A DNA stretch of 64,000 bases from Ancylobacter koreensis (lineage in GTDB: Bacteria > Pseudomonadota > Alphaproteobacteria > Rhizobiales > Xanthobacteraceae): positions 180,642-244,641 of the forward strand of contig NZ_JALKCG010000006.1 in the NCBI RefSeq assembly GCF_023016525.1, written 5' to 3'. Of the stretch, positions 49,638-58,448 are shown piece after piece; the first letter of the stretch is position 1; each line of letters starts with the position of its first letter. Both the position numbers and the translations under genes were made by a program. The notes beneath the pieces are model-generated. The model was not told the DNA's origin and did not search any database. It saw only the letters and a list, made by a program, of their open reading frames with translations.

Positions 49638-49666
49638 TGCATTGCAATATTCTTTGTTGCATTGCA
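49638..49666. promoter_or_regulatory. Direct repeat TGCATTGCA, 20 bases apart, upstream of moxR
   Basis: TGCATTGCA occurs at 49638-49646 and 49658-49666, two helical turns apart. The pair is framed by GGTGCA and TGCACC, so the whole block is also an imperfect palindrome. It lies in the AT-richer stretch between the divergent DUF1285 and moxR genes, about 80 bases before moxR, so it is a plausible operator for either. Confidence 0.5.
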
Positions 49667-49746
49667 CCATGTCCGGCAAGGGTCGTTTCGGAGTGCCTTT
49701 CGGCGTGTCGTCCCGACACGGGTATCGGTGATTGCAGGAGCACGGC

Positions 49747-50757
49747 ATGACATCCGCCACCGGCGAGAATTTCGAGTCCCTCGACGACATGATCATCCGC
49801 TCGGCGGAATCGACCGCCGCCAATGTGCGCGCCGCCCGCGCCGGCATCGGCGCGGTGATCTTCGGCCAGGAGGCGGTGGTCGAGCGCACGCTCATCACCA
49901 TCCTGTCCGGCGGCCACGGCCTGCTGGTCGGCGTGCCCGGCCTCGCCAAGACCAAGCTGGTGGAGACGCTCGGCGTCGTGCTCGGCCTCGACGCGCGGCG
50001 CGTGCAGTTCACCCCCGACCTCATGCCCTCCGACATTCTCGGCGCCGAGGTGCTGGAGGAGAGCGCCGGCGGGCGCCGCTCCTTCCGCTTCATTCCCGGC
50101 CCGGTCTTCGCCCAGCTCCTGATGGCGGACGAGATCAACCGCGCCTCGCCGCGCACCCAGTCCGCCCTGCTGCAGTCGATGCAGGAAGGCCATGTCACGG
50201 TCGCCGGCGTGCGCCACGATTTGCCCAAGCCCTTCCACGTGCTGGCGACGCAGAACCCGCTGGAGCAGGAAGGCACCTATCCGCTTCCCGAGGCGCAGCT
50301 CGACCGCTTCCTCATGGAGATCGACGTCGACTATCCCGACCGCGACGCCGAGCGGAAGATCCTGTTCGACACCACCAGCGCCGAGGAGACCAAGCCCCGC
50401 GCGGTGATGACCGCCGAGGAACTCGCCGCCGCCCAGCGGCTGGTGCGCCGCCTGCCGGTCGGCGAGTCGGTCGTCGAGGCGATCCTCACGCTGGTGCGCT
50501 CGGCCCGCCCCGGCGCGGATGCGGGCGACCTCTCGAAGTTCATCGCCTGGGGCCCCGGCCCACGCGCCTCGCAGTCGCTGATGCTGGCGGTGCGCGCCCG
50601 CGCCCTGCTGGACGGGCGCTACGCCCCCTCCATCGACGACGTGGTGGCGCTCGCCGAGCCGGTGCTGAAGCACCGCATGGCACTGACCTTCGCGGCACGT
50701 GCGGATGGCGAAAGCGTGCCCGGCGTCATCGCCAAGCTCGCCCGCAAGATCGGCTGA
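49747..50757 (+). CDS. MoxR-family AAA+ ATPase
   Basis: MoxR ATPases act as chaperone-like partners of VWA-domain proteins. The 336-residue protein has Walker A GVPGLAKT (62-69), the MoxR motif QFTPDLMPSDILG, Walker B LLMADEIN (125-132), sensor VLATQNPLEQEGTYPLPEAQLDRFLM, and a C-terminal lid domain with arginine finger region. The ATG at 49747 follows CAGGAGCACGG; a TTG at 49732 is also in frame. It heads the operon with DUF58, DUF4159 and VWA genes, which is the standard MoxR partner order. Confidence 0.95.
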   Translation: MTSATGENFESLDDMIIRSAESTAANVRAARAGIGAVIFGQEAVVERTLITILSGGHGLLVGVPGLAKTKLVETLGVVLGLDARRVQFTPDLMPSDILGAEVLEESAGGRRSFRFIPGPVFAQLLMADEINRASPRTQSALLQSMQEGHVTVAGVRHDLPKPFHVLATQNPLEQEGTYPLPEAQLDRFLMEIDVDYPDRDAERKILFDTTSAEETKPRAVMTAEELAAAQRLVRRLPVGESVVEAILTLVRSARPGADAGDLSKFIAWGPGPRASQSLMLAVRARALLDGRYAPSIDDVVALAEPVLKHRMALTFAARADGESVPGVIAKLARKIG

Positions 50758-50850
50758 GCTGGGCGCGACGCGTTGAGTCCAGCCGTGTGGCTGGTGGTTT
50801 GCATTGCCGTGGGCCGGTGCCTCGGCAGCATGTGACGGAGACCTGAGCGG

Positions 50851-51786
50851 GTGGAGTTCGACGCCGACACAGCCGTGCGAAGCGCAGCGCAGGACGCGGC
50901 CGGCCTCGTGGCCGCCATGCCCCGCCTCGTGCTGGAGGCGCGCCGCATCGCGGCCAGCGTGCATCACGGCCTGCACGGGCGCCGCCGCGCGGGCACCGGC
51001 GAGAATTTCTGGCAGTACCGCCGCTTCATGGATGGCGAGCCGTCTTCGCGCGTCGACTGGCGCCGCTCCGCCCGCGACGACCATCTCTATGTGCGCGAGC
51101 GCGAATGGGAGGCCGCCCACACGGTGTGGATCTGGCCGGATCTGTCTTCCTCCATGGTGTTCGCCTCGCCCCTCGTCTGGGAGACCAAGCGCGACCGAGC
51201 CCTCATCGTCGCCTTCGCGCTGGCCGAGCTGCTGGTGCGCGGGGGCGAACGCGTCGGCATTCCCGGCGTGATGCGCCCCTCCGCCTCGCGGCGCATCGTC
51301 GAAAAGATGGCCGAGTCGCTCGTCCACGCGCCGAGCCTTCCGCAGAGCCTGCCGCCCGCCTTCTCGCCCTCCCCGCTCGCCGAGGTGGTGCTGCTGGGCG
51401 ACCTGTGGAGCCCCACCCGCGAAGTGGTGGCGAGCCTTGCCGGCCTGTCTTCCTCCGGCGCGCACGGCCATGTCGTGCAGATTTGCGACCCCGCGGAGGA
51501 GACCTTCCCCTTCTCCGGCCGCGTCGAGTTCCGCGAACCCGAGACCGGCGCCACCCTCACCATCGGTCGCGCCGAGACGGTGCGGGCGGAATATGTCGCC
51601 CGCGTCGCCACCCATCGCGACACGATCCGCCACGAGGCCGAGCGCCGCACCTGGAGCTTCGTCGTCCACCGCACCGACCGGCCGGCGAGCGAACTGCTGC
51701 TTGCCCTGCACGCCCGCATGAGCGGCGGGCATGGCGCGGTGCCCCCGCGCGAGGGCGCGTCCGAAGAAGCGGGGCACGCGGCATGA
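50851..51786 (+). CDS. DUF58 protein (VWA-like partner of MoxR)
   Basis: A 311-residue cytoplasmic protein. The DUF58 motif is GENFWQYRRFMDGEPSSRVDWRRSARDDHLYVREREWE. The VWA-like metal site follows with D97-L-S99-S-S101 (PDLSSSM), an intact DxSxS. The start is a GTG (50851) after a GACGGAGAC site, 93 bases downstream of moxR. The stop overlaps the DUF4159 start (ATGA). In related operons this protein is thought to be a client or adaptor of the MoxR ATPase; its role here is unknown. Confidence 0.9.
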   Translation: MEFDADTAVRSAAQDAAGLVAAMPRLVLEARRIAASVHHGLHGRRRAGTGENFWQYRRFMDGEPSSRVDWRRSARDDHLYVREREWEAAHTVWIWPDLSSSMVFASPLVWETKRDRALIVAFALAELLVRGGERVGIPGVMRPSASRRIVEKMAESLVHAPSLPQSLPPAFSPSPLAEVVLLGDLWSPTREVVASLAGLSSSGAHGHVVQICDPAEETFPFSGRVEFREPETGATLTIGRAETVRAEYVARVATHRDTIRHEAERRTWSFVVHRTDRPASELLLALHARMSGGHGAVPPREGASEEAGHAA

Positions 51787-54656
51787 TGGGGCTTCCTCTC
51801 GCCTTCACCACCCCGCTGCTGCTGGCCGCGCTCGCCGGCCTGCCGCTGCTGTGGTTCCTGCTGCGGCTGGTGCCGCCGCGCCCGCGCAAGGTGTCCTTCG
51901 CGCCGACCCGGCTGCTGCTCGACATCCCCCCGAAGGAGGAGACGCCGGCCCGCACGCCGTGGTGGCTCACCGCGCTGCGCCTGCTGCTCGCCGCCGTCAT
52001 CATCATTGCCGCCGCCGGCCCGATCTGGAATCCGCCGGTCGCCGGCCCCGCCGCCTCCGGGCCCGTCGTGCTGCTGATCGATTCCGGCTGGCCGGCCGCC
52101 GCGAGCTGGAACTCGCGCCGCACCAGCGCCGAGGGCGTGGTGGCGGACGCCGATCTCGAAGGACGCGGCATCGTGCTCATCCCGACCGGCGAGCCGCCGC
52201 TCGATGCGCGTGTGATGGCGCCCAACGAGGCGCGCGAGCGCCTGCGCACCCTCGCGCCCGTGCCGCATCTGCCGGACCGCGCGCCGGCGCTGGCCAGCCT
52301 GCGCAAGGCGCTCGCCGCCGCGCCGGAGGCCTCCGTCGTCTATCTCTCCGACGGCGTGGCGCTGGAGGGCACGGAAGGCGTCCCCGCCGACATCGCCGCC
52401 GCCGTCGGCGATCGCCCGCTCACCACGCTGGTCGACGGCGTCGAGGAGCCGCTGGCGCTCGTGGCAGCCGACAATGCGGTGGACGCGCTCACCGTGAAGG
52501 TGGTGCGCGCCGACCGCGACACGCTGCCCCGGAGCGGCACGGTGCGGGCGCACGACATGCGCGGCCTGCTGCTTGGCGAAGCGCCCTTCGCCTTCGAGCC
52601 CGGCGCGAAAGAGACCGAGGCGCGCTTCGACGTGCCGGTGGAGATCCGCAACGAGATCGCCCGCCTCGACGTCGCCGACGAAGCCTCTGCCGGCGCCGTC
52701 CAGCTTCTCGACAAGCGCTGGCGCCGCCGTGCGGTCGGCATCGTCTCGGGCACCTCCGCCGACCAGCGCCAGCCGCTGCTCGCGCCCTCCTATTATCTCA
52801 CCCGTGCGCTCGGTCCTTTCGCCGACATCCGCACCGCCGACGGCGCCGGTACGGCCGAGGCGATCGACCGCTTCATCGACGCCAAGCTGCCGGTCATCAT
52901 CCTGTCCGACGTCGGCACGCTGCAGCCGGAGACGCGGGCGCGTCTCGCGCGCTGGATCGAGGGCGGCGGCGTGCTCATCCGCTTTGCCGGCCCGCGCCTC
53001 GCCAACGGTTCGGACGACCTCGTGCCGGTGACGCTGCGGCGCGGCGGGCGCGTGCTCGGCGGCTCGCTCTCCTGGGAGCAGCCGCAGTCGCTCGGCAGCT
53101 TCACCGCCGAAGGCCCGTTCCGCGAGCTGGCCGTGCCCAACGACGTCACCGTCGAGCGGCAGGTTCTCGCCGAGCCGGACGGGCTGCTCGCCTCGCGCAC
53201 CTGGGCGACGCTCACCGACGGCACGCCGCTCGTCACCGGCGAGCGCAGCGGCGCGGGCGCGCTGGTGCTGTTCCACGTCACCGCCGACACCTCATGGTCG
53301 AACCTGCCGATCTCCGGCGCCTTCGTCGAAATGCTGCGCCGCGTTGTGGCGCTGGGCGGCTCCAGCGCCAGCGAGGCCAGCACCGATGCCGGCGGCACGA
53401 CCACCACCACCGGCGAGACCATCGCGCCGAGCCGCCTTCTCGACGGCTTCGGAGCGTTCCGGCCTACCACGCCGACCGCCAAGGCGATCCCGGTCGGCTA
53501 TGCCGGCCGCGCCAGCGCCGACCATCCGCCCGGCTTCTATGGCCCGCCCGAGGGGCTGGTCGCGGTCAACGCGCTGCTGCCGCGCGACCGGCTCGTCGCG
53601 CTCGACCTCTCCGGCCTCGGAAGGCTGGAGCCCTATCGCGACGCCACCCCGCGCGACCTGCGCGCGCCGCTGCTGCTGGCGCTGCTCGCCTTCCTGCTGA
53701 TCGACGCCATGATCGTGTTCCTGCTCGCCGGCGGCTTCACCCGCCTCACCGCCCGCCGCGCCGCCAGCGCGGCCCTGCTGCTCGCCCTCGGCCTCGCCGC
53801 CGCCCTGCCGCCCTCACCCGCGGGCGCCCAACCCCGGCCGGTGGCGCAGGCCGCGCCCGGCACGCCGGCAGCCGCGCCCGACACGTCGATGACGGCGGGC
53901 GAGGCCGATTTCGCCATCCAGGCCACCAGCGCCACCCGGCTCGCCTATGTCGTCACCGGCGACGCCGAGACCGACGCGGTGAGCCGCGCCGGGCTGCGCG
54001 GGCTGACCACCTTCCTCGGCGAGCGCACCGCGCTGGAGGCGGGCGAGCCGATGGGCGTCGATATCGCCCGCGACGAGCTGTCTTTCTTCCCGCTGCTCTA
54101 CTGGCCCATCGTGCCCGGCGCGGAGCGCCCGAGCCCGGAGGCGCTGGCGCGCATCGACGCCTTCATGAAGCAGGGCGGCACCATCGTGTTCGACACCCGC
54201 GACGCCGAGACGACGCTGCCCGGCTCGAACGGTGCCGGCTCGCCGGCCAACGACACGCTGCGCGCCATCCTTTCGGGCCTCGACATACCGGAACTCGAAC
54301 CCGTTCCGCGCGATCACGTGCTGACCAAGGCGTTCTACCTGCTGCGCGACTTCCCCGGCCGATTCACCGGCGGCACCACCTGGGTGGAGGCGCTGCCGGC
54401 CGCCGAGGACGGCGAGGACCGCCCGGCCCGCGCCGGCGACGGCGTTTCGCCGGTCATCCTCACCTCCAACGACCTCGCCGGCGCCTGGGCGGTGGACGAT
54501 GCCGGCCAGCCCATGCTGCCGGTCTCCGGCTCCAGCCAGCGCCAGCGCGAACTCGCCTACCGCGCCGGAGCCAACCTCGTGATGTATGTGCTCACCGGCA
54601 ACTACAAGGCCGACCAGGTCCACGTGCCGGCCCTGCTGGAAAGGCTGGGGCAATGA
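51783..54656 (+). CDS. DUF4159-domain membrane protein (BatA-like N-terminus)
   Basis: A 957-residue protein with a BatA-like N-terminus: a first helix at about 8-29, basic linker, and a second helix (62-79). A VWA-like domain follows whose metal site is degenerate: D100-S-G-W replaces DxSxS. A glutamine-amidotransferase-like segment (VIILSDVGTLQPETRARLARWIEGGGVLIRFAGP) and another hydrophobic segment (about 640-680, followed by a signal-like AAALPPSPAGA) come next. The C-terminal DUF4159 domain covers about 700-957 (DELSFFPLLYWPIVPG, FMKQGGTIVFDTRDAE). The start overlaps DUF58. An alternative ATG lies one codon downstream. The domains suggest an envelope-spanning component. Confidence 0.9.
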   Translation: MMGLPLAFTTPLLLAALAGLPLLWFLLRLVPPRPRKVSFAPTRLLLDIPPKEETPARTPWWLTALRLLLAAVIIIAAAGPIWNPPVAGPAASGPVVLLIDSGWPAAASWNSRRTSAEGVVADADLEGRGIVLIPTGEPPLDARVMAPNEARERLRTLAPVPHLPDRAPALASLRKALAAAPEASVVYLSDGVALEGTEGVPADIAAAVGDRPLTTLVDGVEEPLALVAADNAVDALTVKVVRADRDTLPRSGTVRAHDMRGLLLGEAPFAFEPGAKETEARFDVPVEIRNEIARLDVADEASAGAVQLLDKRWRRRAVGIVSGTSADQRQPLLAPSYYLTRALGPFADIRTADGAGTAEAIDRFIDAKLPVIILSDVGTLQPETRARLARWIEGGGVLIRFAGPRLANGSDDLVPVTLRRGGRVLGGSLSWEQPQSLGSFTAEGPFRELAVPNDVTVERQVLAEPDGLLASRTWATLTDGTPLVTGERSGAGALVLFHVTADTSWSNLPISGAFVEMLRRVVALGGSSASEASTDAGGTTTTTGETIAPSRLLDGFGAFRPTTPTAKAIPVGYAGRASADHPPGFYGPPEGLVAVNALLPRDRLVALDLSGLGRLEPYRDATPRDLRAPLLLALLAFLLIDAMIVFLLAGGFTRLTARRAASAALLLALGLAAALPPSPAGAQPRPVAQAAPGTPAAAPDTSMTAGEADFAIQATSATRLAYVVTGDAETDAVSRAGLRGLTTFLGERTALEAGEPMGVDIARDELSFFPLLYWPIVPGAERPSPEALARIDAFMKQGGTIVFDTRDAETTLPGSNGAGSPANDTLRAILSGLDIPELEPVPRDHVLTKAFYLLRDFPGRFTGGTTWVEALPAAEDGEDRPARAGDGVSPVILTSNDLAGAWAVDDAGQPMLPVSGSSQRQRELAYRAGANLVMYVLTGNYKADQVHVPALLERLGQ

Positions 54657-54679
54657 GTTTTTCCCAGGTCACGCAGCCC

Positions 54680-54795
54680 GCCTCCCTCTCCCCGTCGGGG
54701 AGAGGTGGCCCGCGCAGCGGGTCGGTGAGGGGCGACGACGCTGCCAGTGGGCGTAGCCCCCTCACCCCATCCCTCTCCCCCACGGGGAGAGGGGG
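54680..54795 (+). repeat. Intergenic palindromic repeat element within the MoxR operon
   Basis: Three hairpins in series: CCTCTCCCC-GTC-GGGGAGAGG (54685-54705), an outer stem GGTGAGGGG / CCCCTCACC (54724-54732 with 54758-54766), and the perfect CCCTCTCCCC-CAC-GGGGAGAGGG (54771-54793). The first and third hairpins are near-copies of each other. The element lies between the DUF4159 and VWA genes and would fold in the operon mRNA. A degenerate relative lies inside uvrC (17420-17523). Confidence 0.85.
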
Positions 54796-54822
54796 TAACA
54801 CCCGCGCCGACGGATCCCCCGC

Positions 54823-56895
54823 ATGAATCTCGGCCTCGCCTTCGATCCGCTCATCCCCCTGCCCTGGCTGATCGCGGCCGCCGTCGTCGCGGGTGTGGTG
54901 GCGCTGCTGGTGATCGTCTCGCGCACGCGCGGCTCGCTGCTGCGCGCGCTCGCCATCGCGCTGGCCGTGCTGGCGCTGGCCAACCCCTCGCTGACGCAGG
55001 AGGAGCGCGAACCGCTCTCCACCGTCGTCGCCGTCGTCGTCGACAAGAGCGCCAGCCAGGAGTTCGGCGACCGCACGCAGATGACGCAGGCCGCCCGCGC
55101 CGAGCTGGAGACCCGTCTCGCAAGGCTGAAGGAACAGGGCGCCGAGATCCGCTTCATCGACGCCGGCGGCGGCGCCGGCGAGGTGGACGGCACCCGGCTG
55201 TTCACCGCGCTCTCCGCCGGCCTTGCCGACGTGCCGCCCGAGCGGGTGGCCGGCGCCATCTTCATCACCGACGGGCGCGTGCACGACATTCCCGCCACGG
55301 TCGCCGCGCTCGGCTTCCGCGCGCCGGTGCACGCCATCGTCTCCGGGCTGGAAGGCGAGCGCGACCGTCGCGTGGCACTCACCTCCACCCCGCGCTTCGG
55401 CATCGTCGGGCAGAAGCAGACCATCGGCTACCGCGTCGAGGACGAGGGCGCCCCCGCCGGCGCGCGCGTCGCCGTCACCGTGCGCCGCGACGGCGAGGTG
55501 GTGGCGCGCCCCATCGTCACCGCCGGCCAGCCGGCGAATGTCGAGGTCGAGATCACCCATGCCGGCGCCAACATCGTCGAGATCGAGGCGGCGGGCCTTG
55601 CCGGCGAGCTGACGCCGGTGAACAACCGCGCGGCGGTCTCCATCGACGGCGTGCGCGACAAGCTGCGCGTGCTGCTCGTCTCCGGCGAGCCGCATGTGGG
55701 CGAGCGCACCTGGCGCAACCTCTTGAAGTCCGACGCCAATGTCGACCTCGTGCACTTCACCATCCTGCGCCCGCCGGAGAAGCAGGACGGCACGCCGATC
55801 AACGAGCTGTCGCTCATCGCCTTCCCGACGCGCGAGCTGTTCCAGCAGAAGATTAAGGATTTCGACCTGATCATCTTCGACCGCTACGCCCAGCAGGGCG
55901 TGCTGCCGATGATCTATTTCGACAACATCGTGCGCTATGTGGAGGAAGGCGGCGCCCTGCTGGTCGCCGCCGGCACCGACTATGTCTCGGACGGCTCGGT
56001 CTATTACACGCCGCTCGATGCCATCCTGCCCGCCGCGCCGACCGGCACCATGACCGAGACGCCCTACCGCGCCCATCTCACCGAAGCCGGCCAGCGCCAC
56101 CCGGTGACGCGCGCCCTGCCCGGCTCGCAGAGCGAGCCGCCGGCCTGGTCGCGCTTCTTCCGGCTGATCGACGCGCAGAATCCGCGCGGCACCAGCGTGA
56201 TGGACGGGCCGAACGGCAAGCCCGTGGTGCTGCTCGACCGCGTGGGCGAGGGCCGCGTGGCGCTGCTGCTGTCCGACCATTTCTGGCTGTGGGCGCGCGG
56301 CTATGAGGGCGGCGGCCCGCATATCGACCTGCTGCGCCGGCTCTCCCACTGGCTGATGAAGGAGCCGGACCTGGAGGAGGAGCGGCTCAAGATGGTGGCC
56401 CATGGCGGGGACATCGTCGTCGAGCGCCAGACCATGGGCGACACCGCCCCGCCGGTGACGATCACCACGCCGACCGGGGCAACACGGCAGATAACGCTGG
56501 ATTCCGCCGCGCCGGGCCTCTTCCGCGCCACCTTCCCGGCCGACACGCTCGGCCTGTGGCGGGCAAGCGACGGCACGCACACGGCGCTCGTCAATGTCGG
56601 CCCGCTCAACCCGCGCGAATTCGCCGAGGTGACCTCGACCACGCAGACCCTGCGCCCGTTCGTCGAGGCCACCGGCGGCGGCGTCTGGCGCATGGCGGAC
56701 CTCTCGGGCGGCGTGCCGCGCGTGGTCGCTGTGCGTTCGGGCGAGCGCTTCGCCGGCGAGGACTGGATGGGCCTTGCCATGCGCGACGTCTCGGTGGTTC
56801 GCGGCCTCGGCCTGTTCCCGCTCTTCGCCGGCCTGTCGGGCCTGCTCATCCTGCTCGCCGGCGTGGCGGCGGCGTGGGCAAGGGAGGGGCGGTGA
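54823..56895 (+). CDS. VWA/glutamine-amidotransferase-like membrane protein of the MoxR operon
   Basis: A 690-residue protein. Two N-terminal helices (about 13-33, 38-53) are followed by a VWA domain with an intact metal site D74-K-S76-A-S78 (VVVDKSASQEFGD). An Ig-like region follows (about 185-270), then a class I glutamine-amidotransferase-like fold (VLLVSGEPHVGERTWRNLL, then DLIIFDRYAQQGVLPMIYFDNIVRYVEEGGALLVAAG), and a C-terminal transmembrane helix (LFPLFAGLSGLLILLAGVAAAW). It is the fourth gene of the MoxR-DUF58-DUF4159 operon, separated from the third by the palindromic repeat. The pairing of one intact and one degenerate VWA site is notable. The function is unknown. Confidence 0.88.
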   Translation: MNLGLAFDPLIPLPWLIAAAVVAGVVALLVIVSRTRGSLLRALAIALAVLALANPSLTQEEREPLSTVVAVVVDKSASQEFGDRTQMTQAARAELETRLARLKEQGAEIRFIDAGGGAGEVDGTRLFTALSAGLADVPPERVAGAIFITDGRVHDIPATVAALGFRAPVHAIVSGLEGERDRRVALTSTPRFGIVGQKQTIGYRVEDEGAPAGARVAVTVRRDGEVVARPIVTAGQPANVEVEITHAGANIVEIEAAGLAGELTPVNNRAAVSIDGVRDKLRVLLVSGEPHVGERTWRNLLKSDANVDLVHFTILRPPEKQDGTPINELSLIAFPTRELFQQKIKDFDLIIFDRYAQQGVLPMIYFDNIVRYVEEGGALLVAAGTDYVSDGSVYYTPLDAILPAAPTGTMTETPYRAHLTEAGQRHPVTRALPGSQSEPPAWSRFFRLIDAQNPRGTSVMDGPNGKPVVLLDRVGEGRVALLLSDHFWLWARGYEGGGPHIDLLRRLSHWLMKEPDLEEERLKMVAHGGDIVVERQTMGDTAPPVTITTPTGATRQITLDSAAPGLFRATFPADTLGLWRASDGTHTALVNVGPLNPREFAEVTSTTQTLRPFVEATGGGVWRMADLSGGVPRVVAVRSGERFAGEDWMGLAMRDVSVVRGLGLFPLFAGLSGLLILLAGVAAAWAREGR

Positions 56896-56898
56896 CGC

Positions 56899-57612
56899 TT
56901 AGGAAGCGACGCGGACGAGGGCCACAGGCCGGCCATCGCGCTGAAGGAACCGCTCGATGAACAGGCGCTTGGAATAGCCGAGCCAGTTGAAGCTGCAATT
57001 GCGGCCAAAGCTGCATCTCGAGCGCCCTTCGCCGGGCGCTAGAAAGCCCACCGACTGCTGATCCTCGCTGACGGCCGTCACCGTGGCGAGCAATGCGCCC
57101 TTACTCGAGCAGATCTCTAACCCTTCGGACAAGACCAGAGCCTCGCCGGGACGGATCGCCGTCTCCGGCAGGCATCCCGTCGCCGTCGGCTGCACGTTCG
57201 ATGAGGCGACGCCCGCTGCTGGAGACGTCGCAGGGGCCGGCAACTCGACCGCCCTCAGCGCCGCCAGCTTCTGCTCCACCGCCGCATCGACCAGTCGTCG
57301 CAGTTCCTCCGCCGACGGCGTACGCCCGTCCAGACCGTTCTCGCCGGGAGGACCCGCGGGACCCTGCGGCCCCATCGGCCCGCGCTCGCCCCTTGGACCG
57401 GGCACACTGGCGCCGGACGAGGGGACGCCCCCGCTCGCGGCCCCCTTAAACTGGGACTGCATGTCGCCGAGCAGAACCTGCATCTGGGCGACCTTCATCT
57501 GGGAATCGTCGAACTGGCGCTTGAGATCGCTTACATAGATCGCCCCGCCGCCGATGGCGCCGACCAGCGACACCACACCCGTCACGCCCGCCGCAATGGA
57601 GTTCAGGTTCAT
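56899..57612 (-). CDS. Collagen-like membrane-anchored protein
   Basis: A 237-residue protein with an N-terminal helix that anchors it (AAGVTGVVSLVGAIGGGAIYV). A coiled-coil follows (SDLKRQFDDSQMKVAQMQVLLGDMQSQF). Then comes a short collagen-like tract at about 71-95: GPR GER GPM GPQ GPA GPP GEN GLD, eight Gly-X-Y triplets. A second short helix (SAEELRRLVDAAVEQKLAAL) precedes the C-terminal domain, which has four Cys (GCLPE, LEICSSK, SRCSFGRNCSF). Such arrangements suggest a surface- or periplasm-exposed trimer. The protein is not a known family to me. It converges with the MoxR operon 3 bases from its end. The ATG at 57612 starts MNLNSIAAG. Confidence 0.8.
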   Translation of the reverse strand: MNLNSIAAGVTGVVSLVGAIGGGAIYVSDLKRQFDDSQMKVAQMQVLLGDMQSQFKGAASGGVPSSGASVPGPRGERGPMGPQGPAGPPGENGLDGRTPSAEELRRLVDAAVEQKLAALRAVELPAPATSPAAGVASSNVQPTATGCLPETAIRPGEALVLSEGLEICSSKGALLATVTAVSEDQQSVGFLAPGEGRSRCSFGRNCSFNWLGYSKRLFIERFLQRDGRPVALVRVAS

Positions 57613-57914
57613 CGGCCCCCCGGCATCCTTATCAACTCAGGATAGTGAGCCCATTCGCGCCTCGCCGCGCAAGAGATAAATAGCGACCGTGACGCCCGGC
57701 CTCCGTCTGGACGCTCCCCCGCCTCCTGCGTTGGTGCTTTGCTTCCTGCCGGGCGCGTGTGTGGTACCAGCCGGCGCGGTAGCACAGCGCGCACCGAGAC
57801 CTTGCGCACGGCGATGCCCAGCCGATCGACGCAAACCCCACGGATTGGGCTGGCAGTGCGGGTCTCTGTCGACAGCGCCGGCCCCGTCGGCGCGCTACGC
57901 GCTGGCGTGACGCC
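57613..57914. other. Intergenic region between the collagen-like and GNAT genes
   Basis: About 300 bases with no gene that I can support. The frames here are short and have no ribosome binding site. No clear hairpin or repeat. It presumably holds the promoter of the collagen-like gene. Confidence 0.4.
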
Positions 57915-58448
57915 TCACGCGGCCGGCGCGGCGCGGAACGCCTTCCTCACCGCGCCGCGCATCTCGTCGAGCGGCGTCGCGTCGAGCGGGCAGACCAGCA
58001 CGCGGGCGGGATCGACCGGCCCCGGCAGGCTGACCTGGCCGTTGGGAACGCGGTGGAAGCCGAGCCGGCCGTAATAGGGCTCGTCGCCGACCAGCAGCAC
58101 GAGGCGCGCCGCGCCGGGAGCCTCCATCGCCGCCTTCGCGGCTTCGAGGCTGCGCTCCACCAGCCGCCGGCCGATGCCGTGCGAGCGGAAGGGCGGCTCG
58201 ACGGTGAGCGGGCCGAGCAGCAGGGCCGGCAGCTGGCCGATCTCGATGGGGGTGAGCCGCACCGAGCCGACCAGCATCGTGCCGATATAGGCGGTGAAGG
58301 AGAGGTCGCGCCGGTGCGGGTTGTTCTCGCGCAGCCGATAGGCCGTGCGCGCGAAACGGCCCGGCCCGAAGGTGCGGGCCACCAGCCGCTCGATGGCGGC
58401 ATCGTCGGACGGGTTCTCGGCAAGCAGGGAGATGGAAAGCTCGGTCAT
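57915..58448 (-). CDS. GNAT-family N-acetyltransferase
   Basis: A 177-residue acetyltransferase of the YhbS type. It has ENNPHRRDLSFTAYIGTMLVGSVRLTPI, then the acetyl-CoA site LLGPLTVEPPFRSHGIGRRLVERSLEAAK (motif R-x2-G-I-G-R). Next comes VLLVGDEPYYGRLGFHRV, the usual motif near the active site. The substrate is unknown. The ATG at 58448 begins the family N-terminus. It is divergent from the XRE-cupin gene, with a 256-base gap. Confidence 0.92.
   Translation of the reverse strand: MTELSISLLAENPSDDAAIERLVARTFGPGRFARTAYRLRENNPHRRDLSFTAYIGTMLVGSVRLTPIEIGQLPALLLGPLTVEPPFRSHGIGRRLVERSLEAAKAAMEAPGAARLVLLVGDEPYYGRLGFHRVPNGQVSLPGPVDPARVLVCPLDATPLDEMRGAVRKAFRAAPAA

Noticed and set aside
48907..51777. 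956-codon minus-strand frame running through moxR and DUF58 into DUF1285
   Set aside because: Only its last 195 codons (from ATG 49494) make a real protein, DUF1285. The upstream part is antisense to moxR and DUF58, which have intact motifs.
51087..53276. 729-codon minus-strand frame across DUF58 and DUF4159
   Set aside because: Antisense to two well-supported genes; the translation is low-complexity Gly/Arg/His.
54592..56580. 662-codon minus-strand frame across the VWA gene
   Set aside because: It is a shadow of the opposite strand, it crosses the palindromic repeat, and it has no plausible start or product.
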